From NCBI GenBank assembly GCA_000310025.1, contig FN649755.1, forward strand, positions 1,535,687-1,547,881: a DNA stretch of 12,195 nucleotides, given 5' to 3'. Below, in pieces: positions 7,403 to 12,195 of the stretch. This DNA comes from Ectocarpus siliculosus. Its lineage: Eukaryota; Sar; Phaeophyceae; Ectocarpales; Ectocarpaceae. Below the pieces are notes generated by a model. It did no database searches, had not been told where the DNA came from, and saw only the letters and a program-made list of their open reading frames with translations. Position 1 is the stretch's first letter, and each line of letters starts with the position of its first letter. A program made the translations under genes and the position numbers.

Positions 7403-8942
7403 ACCACACATTATATTGGGTCAGGTAGCTACCGTTTCTCTGGTGCTGAACTGACTTGCAGTTGCCTACTGGGCAAAGCGTTTTGCTCTTGCCCCCCTTT
7501 GAACGTCAGCTCCTTTGCTGGTGCATTGCCGCAGGGGGGGAGAAGCCCGGCCAGCCGTTGGGTGGGATGGCTGAACTTTGGCGTACCGTCGCTGCTGCTA
7601 TTGCTGTGGTCTGTGTCCATAACCTCCTACTATAGTCTACACGTACAGCGGCTGCTATAGACCGGTGACCCCAGATAACCTGCCTAAACCGAAATAAACG
7701 GAAGGCCGGCTTCGGCTAGATTCGTATGTAGAGAGGATCAAATCCTCTTGGGAGAGACAGTTATAGAGCATCGCCGGCCGCACGAGGGAGAGTGAAAGAG
7801 GAGCACCCGCAGCAGCAGCACCGACAGGCTACACAAGGTGCAAGCGCGAAGTAACGCCGGCGCTCGCCCTGGCGCCTCCTTTTCAAGAGGGGCGTTTCAG
7901 GCGCAAAGGAAGCTACTGCTCCTGTCGAGAACAACCTTCCTACTTGCAGAAGTACGTAATAGTCTCCGTTCATACCTCCACCGACAATAGCCTCCGCAGC
8001 CGCGCAATCCCGCAGGCAGACAATCGCGTGCCGCCGCTGCTTGTTGTTGTAGTGATCTGTACACAGCTGCTGCTGGTGCTGCTGTTGCTGTCCCCGAAAA
8101 AAAAGAGGCAGGTCTTTTTCTGCAACACGGGTGACGACGGACTCCAGGCAGGTGGATCTCGTCTCTCCAGCACACAGGCCGTGTGTGCTGATGATGCGGG
8201 GGTCAACAAGCGTGTTCCTGTTGCAGTCAGCGCACAAACGAATTACTTCTGCTGTGACTCAATGCCACCATCTCTCGCTGTGGATCCGACCGCGCAGCGA
8301 GAGACAAGAGGTGCGCGCAAAGCCAGCCATCAATAGAGAGCGCCATTTCTACTTTTTTTTTTGCTGCTGCGGCCCACCAACCCCCTGTTCTGTGAAGGAA
8401 ACAACGTAAAAGCAGCAAGTGCGCGCTTTGCCTTCGCGCACATTTTTACCGTATCCGAGGGCTGGTGCAAACATGCATGCATGCGGAAAAAAACACCCCG
8501 TACAATACACCGACCTCTGTTGGTAGCAGCCGCGGTGCTCTCCCTTCTCTCTCTAAAGGCCGTCGATCTCCCTTGAGTCTCCAGCTACCAAGCGTTCTGG
8601 TCTGTGGGTTCCTTTTTTTCCCTCCCTGCTGCCTGCTGATTGTGTATATGGAAGACCAGCAGACAGACAAAGTGCATCGGCAGGTGACCAGTGACCAGGG
8701 CACATGACACACAGGCAGGGGAAGGGGCCAAAAAAATGGTTTGTGTGCCGGTCCGCAGTTCAGAACCAAAACGCCAATGTTTGACCCCCCCCTCCCCCAA
8801 AATGGTATTTTGTGCTGGGTGTGTGGATCCCTCGCCTCTATTGGGTTTAGGTCTGTCCATGGGTTATAGCGTAGCATAGGCTCGTTGTTGCTGGCTGCCC
8901 CGTACTTGCCACCCTTACCCTTGGTCCTCCTTACCCCAATTT

Positions 8943-9489
8943 GTGTTTCGAAGCAGCTGGACCCTTGGCCCTCCGCGCGGGAAAGCGAGAGAGAGAGAGA
9001 GGAAAACAATGGAGAGAAAGAAATACAGCAGGATGTATGATTTCCACCAAGCCCAACAACTCGGACGCTTGCTCTTCTTCGTCGTGGGCGCGGCTTCCGG
9101 TCCAGCAGCAGGCGAGCCATGGAGCGCCCGCCACCACCGGCCGACCACGGCTTGGGCCAGCGTCGACGCGGCTTATTCTCGGCGAGAGGAGAGAGCGTCG
9201 CTCCCCCCGCCATTTCTGCTCGGCTCGCGAACGCCCAGCAGGGACGACGGAAATCATGCGCAGCAGCGGCAGCAGCGGCAATCATCCACAGAAGTAGCAG
9301 CAGCGGGTCCACGGTTGTCGCCCCCCTCTCCAAAGCGCCTGGCTTCTCTGCTGCTGTCCATGAGGGGGGGGGCAGGCAGCAGCCCGGGAGACCCTTCAAT
9401 AGCAGCGGCCAGGCCTGGGAGAGAAAGACGGGCGGGTGGTGGCCGCGCAGGCTCTGGTGGTGGCGGTGGCAAGGAAGACGACTCGGAAG
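8943..9489 (+). CDS. Candidate exon of an unidentified plus-strand gene (weak)
   Basis: An open plus-strand frame ends at a good splice-donor match, CGGAAG|GTAAGG, with the exon boundary after 9489. The translation lacks a known domain. Its right half mixes acidic, basic and Ser/Pro residues (SRREERASLPPPF, SRTPSRDDGNHAQQRQQRQS, SPPSPKRLASLL, then a Gly run and KEDDSEG at the donor), resembling the low-complexity style of the left-hand gene. A pyrimidine-rich TTTCAG at 9531-9536 could be a matching acceptor, but the intron would be only about 46-47 bases. The upstream limit is uncertain: a GAAGCAG acceptor-like string at 8950-8956 or an ATG at 9009 are possible starts. A long ORF on the opposite strand covers the same bases, so this may be chance. 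Confidence 0.2.
8985..9001 (+). repeat. GA dinucleotide tract
   Basis: Short GA microsatellite, about eight units. Confidence 0.85.
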
Positions 9490-9540
9490 GTAAGGCGGTT
9501 CAAGCAATAGCTCTCTTCCTCTTGGCCTGGTTTCAGAACT

Positions 9541-9760
9541 CCTCAGATTGCGTAAGTTACCACCCCCCCGGCTGGGACTGGGTTTTCAAGAGGATGCCAC
9601 AATCGGATAGATCCATTTTCGGAAGGGCCTAGAACTAGACGGTTCCATCATGCACTGCTGTCTGTCACTGCTGTTGCTGCTGCAGAGTACTGCTGTAGTC
9701 GAGCTCTTGAAATCTGTCATCGCGGGGGTGTGGTATCTTACGAAATTTGAACACCTACGG
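9541..9760 (-). mobile_element. MITE-like element, copy 4, decayed
   Basis: The left end CCTCAGATTGCGTAAGTTAC aligns with the complement of the right end of copy 1. The right end reads GGGGGTGTGGTATCTTACG then ACACCTACGG, the complement of which matches the family terminus CCGTAGGTG..CGTAAGATACCACACCCCC. Inside, TTTTCGGAA (about 9617) and GACGGTTCCATC match the conserved core in the orientation of copy 2, but much of the core has been replaced, including by a CTG-rich stretch at 9656-9695. No clear TA duplication remains. Confidence 0.6.
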
Positions 9761-9972
9761 CAGTACGATATTCCACAGCAAAAGGTCGCGCTTGTACACA
9801 GCCGGGCTTGGCTGACTCTCGACTCGTGTTGTAAACGTGCGCCGCATTCGACGCACACCGAGGCGCCTCGAACGTATTCGCACATGAGTACATGACGTGA
9901 TTTTTCTGTGAGTACTCCGTTTCGGGTCCATTTCATTGTCGTTCAAACACTGGTAGCTTTTTTTGAGTAAGT

Positions 9973-10342
9973 TAGCCTGTGACCACGGGAATCGACCCCG
10001 TCAAGTGTTAAGACTAGTCTGGACAGAAGAAGGTACTGGGGAGAGAGAACGGAACGGTTTTTGATGTGAAGACAGCAACAACAACAACAGCTCCCAAAGA
10101 AACGGCTGTGGTTGTGCGGACGGTTGACACGTGTCAGTGCACAGGTGAAGAGGTGCCCTTATAGTCTCAACTGCTGTGAAGAGATGCATGTACAACGTAC
10201 AATGTACAACCGAGTCGGTTTCTCAACAACCGGTGGTGTCCAACTGCTACTGATATTGACACCCTCTGATGTGCCCGGGTCGTGACGTGAGACAAGAGAG
10301 TTAAGTGTGTGGACTTTGGTTGCGTGTGTTTTCGTCCTACAG
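9973..10342 (-). mobile_element. SINE-like dispersed repeat, copy A
   Basis: It aligns over its length with the repeat starting at 10781. Shared blocks in order: TAGCCTGTGACCACGGGAAT + CGACCCCGTCAAG, GGACARAAGAAGGTACTGGG, AGAGAGAACGGAACGGTTTT, an ACAACAACAAC tract, GTTGACACGTGTCA, GAGGTGCCCTT, ACTGCTGTGAA, CGGTTTCTCAACAA, GGTGGTGTCCAACTGCTACT and GTGAGACAAGAGAG. On the minus strand the first block is a tRNA T-arm-like hairpin: ACGGG / CCCGT around a seven-base loop, with GGGTCGATTCC one mismatch from the Pol III B box GGTTCGANTCC. I infer a tRNA-related, Pol III-type retroposon read on the minus strand; a convincing A box and the poly-A or TSD signature are not visible. Confidence 0.5.
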
Positions 10343-10542
10343 TGTACAGGAGTATGCATAAATATTTTGACGACAGTTTTCCCCCATTTTTCGTGGTGAT
10401 TGTAGTGTAATACACATTTTAGTGTATGTAGAGCAATACATTTTCAGTGTAATTTTTTCGTACAGCTACAACCATCCAGGGTCACACAGGAGAGGGGTAT
10501 AAAAACACCTGGGCTTTTTTCTTCTTTTAATTTTATTTTCGT

Positions 10543-10715
10543 GCCACACCTCCCTCCTGCGGTGCGCACTGAATTTTGTTTTTTTATCGCGAGAAGGGTC
10601 CAACCGTCCCTTTCCCTCGTCTACGGTGCTAACGTCGAAGTCTGGTACTCACGAGAGCTTTTCAGCTTTTTTCTTTTTTCGCTTGTTTCACCCGCAAAGT
10701 TGTTAAGTAATTTTT
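10543..10715. other. Spacer between the repeats
   Basis: T-rich spacer with several poly-T tracts (around 10508, 10578, 10667 and 10711). No gene or tRNA seen here. Confidence 0.4.
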
Positions 10716-10720
10716 TTTCA

Positions 10721-10790
10721 CCCCATCGGGGTTCGAACTCGCGACTCTGCCATTACTTGTAGCGTTTTCAAGGTTACCACTAGCCTGTGA
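10721..10790 (-). pseudogene. tRNA-like pseudogene / second B-box hairpin
   Basis: On the minus strand, GGCTAGTGGTAACC resembles a Pol III A box or D-arm. Forty-odd bases later GAGTTCGAACCCC matches a B box and T-loop (TTCGAAC). Between them a partial anticodon-like stem exists (GCTA / TGGC), but its loop lacks U33. The T stem has mismatches and the acceptor ends do not pair, so this is not a working tRNA. It directly abuts the tRNA-like end of repeat copy B. Confidence 0.4.
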
Positions 10791-10928
10791 CCACGGGAAT
10801 CGACCCCGTCAAGGGTAACACTAGGATACGGACAAAAGAAGGTACTGGGCAGAGAGAACGGAACGGTTTTTATTGTGAAAAAAACAAAACAACAACAACC
10901 ACCGCTTCGACTATCGGTGCGACCGGCG

Positions 10929-10934
10929 AAAAAA
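10929..10934 (-). terminator. Pol III oligo-T terminator of tRNA-Glu
   Basis: Six T on the minus strand, three bases beyond the discriminator base of the tRNA. This is the expected RNA polymerase III termination signal. Confidence 0.85.
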
Positions 10935-10937
10935 GAA

Positions 10938-11009
10938 CTCCCCTGCCGGGAATTGAACCCGGGTCTCATCGGTGAAAGCGATATATCCTAACCATTGGAC
11001 TACAGAGGA
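10938..11009 (-). tRNA. tRNA-Glu (anticodon TTC)
   Basis: Reads glutamate (GAA/GAG) codons in cytosolic translation. The minus strand folds into a complete cloverleaf of 72 bases including a G discriminator. The acceptor stem is TCCTCTG / CAGGGGA with one T-G pair. The D-arm is GTCC / GGAT with loop AATGGTTA. The anticodon stem TATCG / CGATG closes the loop CTTTCAC, giving anticodon TTC with U33 present. A four-base variable loop follows, then the T stem CCGGG / CCCGG around TTCAATT. The A box (TAGTCCAATGG) and B box (GGTTCAATTCC) match Pol III consensus. There is no intron and no encoded CCA, as expected for a eukaryotic nuclear gene. An oligo-T terminator follows. All stems are intact, so it is probably functional despite lying inside a repeat copy. 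Confidence 0.95.
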
Positions 11010-11107
11010 TGATACATTCACCTGCTCTCAATGACTACTCCTAACGCTTGCTGACCGTTGACACTTGTCAAGAGGTGCCCTTTACAGCAGTAGTGGTGGC
11101 GACTACG

Positions 11108-11169
11108 GTTTAAAGAGAGGGTTGGGACAACCCAATATTTCTCTCTTAAATCCGGCTCTCTCTTAAAAC
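11108..11169. repeat. Small foldback / inverted-repeat insertion
   Basis: The ends GTTTAAAGAGAGGG and (complement of 11156-11169) GTTTTAAGAGAGAG are inverted repeats. Inside are a nested hairpin GGGTTGGGACAACCC (11119-11133) and a second TTTCTCTCTTAAA arm (11138-11150). It lies in a part of repeat copy B that is absent from copy A. Confidence 0.55.
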
Positions 11170-11540
11170 TGTACTGCTATGAAATGTATGTATTTCTCAT
11201 GCTCGTGACACGGCTGTTTGACTCTGTTAAATCGGCACCACTCGCTCTTAAAATCTTAAATAGTCTCTCTTACCTAAACGGTAGCCGCCACTGTACCCCA
11301 ACCACAAGATATGTACCATCCATTCGGTTTCTCAACAAACCGTGGTGTCCGACTGCTACTGGTATAGGTAGACATTCTCTGATGTGCACCGCTCGTGATG
11401 TGAGACAAGAGAGCATTTGGACTGAAGGGGTCGCCGAGTGTTTTTGTGGTTGTAGGCATTACCGCACCCAGAGGGAGCAAGCATGTCGAATCCCGTTTAT
11501 TGGAGCCATGACAAATTCGGTCTGTAGGGTGTGCGAATTG

Positions 11541-12195
11541 GTTTACAAGCTACTACCCTCAACCTACGCATGCTTCTCTTTCGATTGCTTTCTCTCGTGA
11601 TTTCCACCGCGACCCCCCTTTTCCTACCGTATACGACGCAAGATAACACTCCCCCTGGACCGATTTCAAAGCTCTATTTTAAAACCAGAGAAATCTCAGC
11701 GCCGAAAGTGGCGGCGTTGAAGCCGTCTGATCGAGAGCTCTCCGAAAATGTATATCGTTTCGTTTGTGCATCCTCTTCGTCGTGGAGTAATCAAGCTTTG
11801 AAAATCGGTCCAGGGTTTGTGCAATCTTGTGTCGTATACACTGCAGTCGATTTGGAACCCCCCTGCCAATTGCTCTTATCGTGCTGTCTGCACTATCTCC
11901 GCCACGACGCCCTTGTTTATCACTAGTCAACTTGGGAGTCCCGCCTCAACCCCCTGTCTGTTGGTTTTTTCGTGCTTTGTACGATATCTATCTCGGCCAC
12001 GACTCAATTTTTTCAACAATAGTCAGTGTGGATGCCCACCTCAGCCAATCCTCCGCCCGCCTTCTCTTTCGATTGCATTTCTCGTGGTCTCCACCGCGAC
12101 GCCTGTTTGTTAATTATAGTAGCCGACTTGGATACCCCCCTCCCCCCCCCCCTCCACGCGCGCCTTCTCTTTCCTTTTTTTTTTCGTGCTTTCTA
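11541..12195 (+). repeat. Tandem array of 80-100 bp units, open at the right edge
   Basis: Units start at about 11541, 11845, 11925, 12021 and 12121. Each begins with AGTC(A/G)ACTTGG or similar, followed by a C-rich string. Next come GCCTTCTCTTTCGATTGC, a T-rich CGTG(G/C)T part, CTCCACCGCGAC or CGCCACGAC, and a TTTGTTTAT or TTTGTTAATTATAGT end. The first unit is cut by a MITE-like element at 11625-11843. The array continues beyond the window. Confidence 0.65.
11625..11843 (+). mobile_element. MITE-like element, copy 3, inserted in the tandem array
   Basis: The left end TACCGTATACGACGCAAGAT and the complement of the right end, GTATACGACACAAGATT, are inverted repeats. Both continue into CCCTGGACCGATTTCAAAGC / CCCTGGACCGATTTTCAAAGC. 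The internal core GCCGAAAGTGGCGGCGTTGA, CGAGAGCTCTCCGAAAATGT and GCATCCTCTTCGTCGTGGAG is shared with copies 1 and 2, in the same orientation as copy 1. A TA is present at the left end only. Array sequence flanks both sides, which defines the insertion. No ORF. Confidence 0.75.

Larger units (their letters stand above)
6887..8940. other. Gene-free stretch with short repeats and CTG tracts
   Basis: I found no ORF with convincing protein texture. Contents: a diverged SINE-like copy (about 6989-7187), a CTG tract at 7378-7402, CTG/GTT-rich sequence at 8035-8090, a small perfect hairpin AGAGGAT-CAA-ATCCTCT at 7732-7748, poly-T near 8353 and a CATG repeat at 8473-8483. Confidence 0.5.
10781..11455 (-). 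mobile_element. SINE-like dispersed repeat, copy B, interrupted by tRNA-Glu and a foldback
   Basis: Homologous to the repeat at 9973 (same ordered blocks; the first 33 bases are identical). It is almost twice as long because of extra sequence at three points. About 140 bases carrying the tRNA-Glu gene lie between the ACAACAACAAC tract and GTTGACACTTGTCA. About 90 bases, including a small foldback, lie between GAGGTGCCCTT and ACTGCTATGAAATG. About 120 bases lie before the CGGTTTCTCAACAAACC hairpin block. The right limit is set by weak continuing similarity (TGGACT..GTGTTTT..GTAG) to 11455. Confidence 0.5.

Noticed and set aside
7732-7748. Perfect AGAGGAT-CAA-ATCCTCT hairpin as a terminator
   Set aside because: There is no T run after it and no gene before it. 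A seven-base hairpin is expected by chance in this length of sequence.
8446-9507. 353-codon minus-strand ORF
   Set aside because: It lies opposite the weak plus-strand candidate, runs through unrelated repeat tracts (GA, CATG, poly-A) and has no domain or consistent composition. Its length is plausible by chance in a GC-rich, stop-poor region.

Overview
The window looks like nuclear DNA of a eukaryote, most probably a brown alga or another stramenopile. No operons or bacterial gene packing are visible. One side is very GC-rich and full of GCC/CTG/GTT trinucleotide runs that encode Ala, Ser, Gly, Pro and Asn homopolymers. A Pol III-type tRNA gene with an oligo-T terminator is present, and most of the rest is repeats. 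The organism is an inference from style, not from a recognised gene.

Layout. (1) 1-2318, minus strand: the 5' part of a large low-complexity protein gene that runs off the left edge. It appears as two overlapping open frames: 2318 down to 792, and 1086 down to 1 with no stop inside the window. They are probably one gene separated by an unresolved intron or a one-base sequence error. No known domain was recognised. (2) 2430-4190: non-coding, with a tandem duplication of about 145 bp (2603-2882) and an inverted repeat with an A-rich loop (3147-3197). (3) 4190-4764: two neighbouring copies of a short inverted-repeat transposable element (MITE-like). (4) 4770-8940: no convincing gene; it holds a CATA microsatellite, scattered short repeats, a degenerate tandem array (6400-6866), an 18-C homopolymer and a diverged copy of the dispersed repeat seen further right. 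(5) 8943-9489: a weak candidate plus-strand exon ending at a good splice donor. (6) 9541-9760: a third, decayed MITE copy. (7) 9973-11455: two copies of a dispersed SINE-like repeat containing a tRNA T-arm-like hairpin; the second copy encloses a complete minus-strand tRNA-Glu(TTC) gene and a small foldback insertion. (8) 11541-12195: a tandem array of 80-100 bp units, interrupted by a fourth MITE copy and continuing off the right edge.

The most notable content is this set of apparently non-autonomous repeats: a four-member MITE family with a shared internal core and extended palindromy, nested into a tandem array, and a SINE-like family with a functional-looking tRNA gene inside one copy. 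Nothing in the window encodes a transposase or a reverse transcriptase, so both families would depend on enzymes encoded elsewhere.
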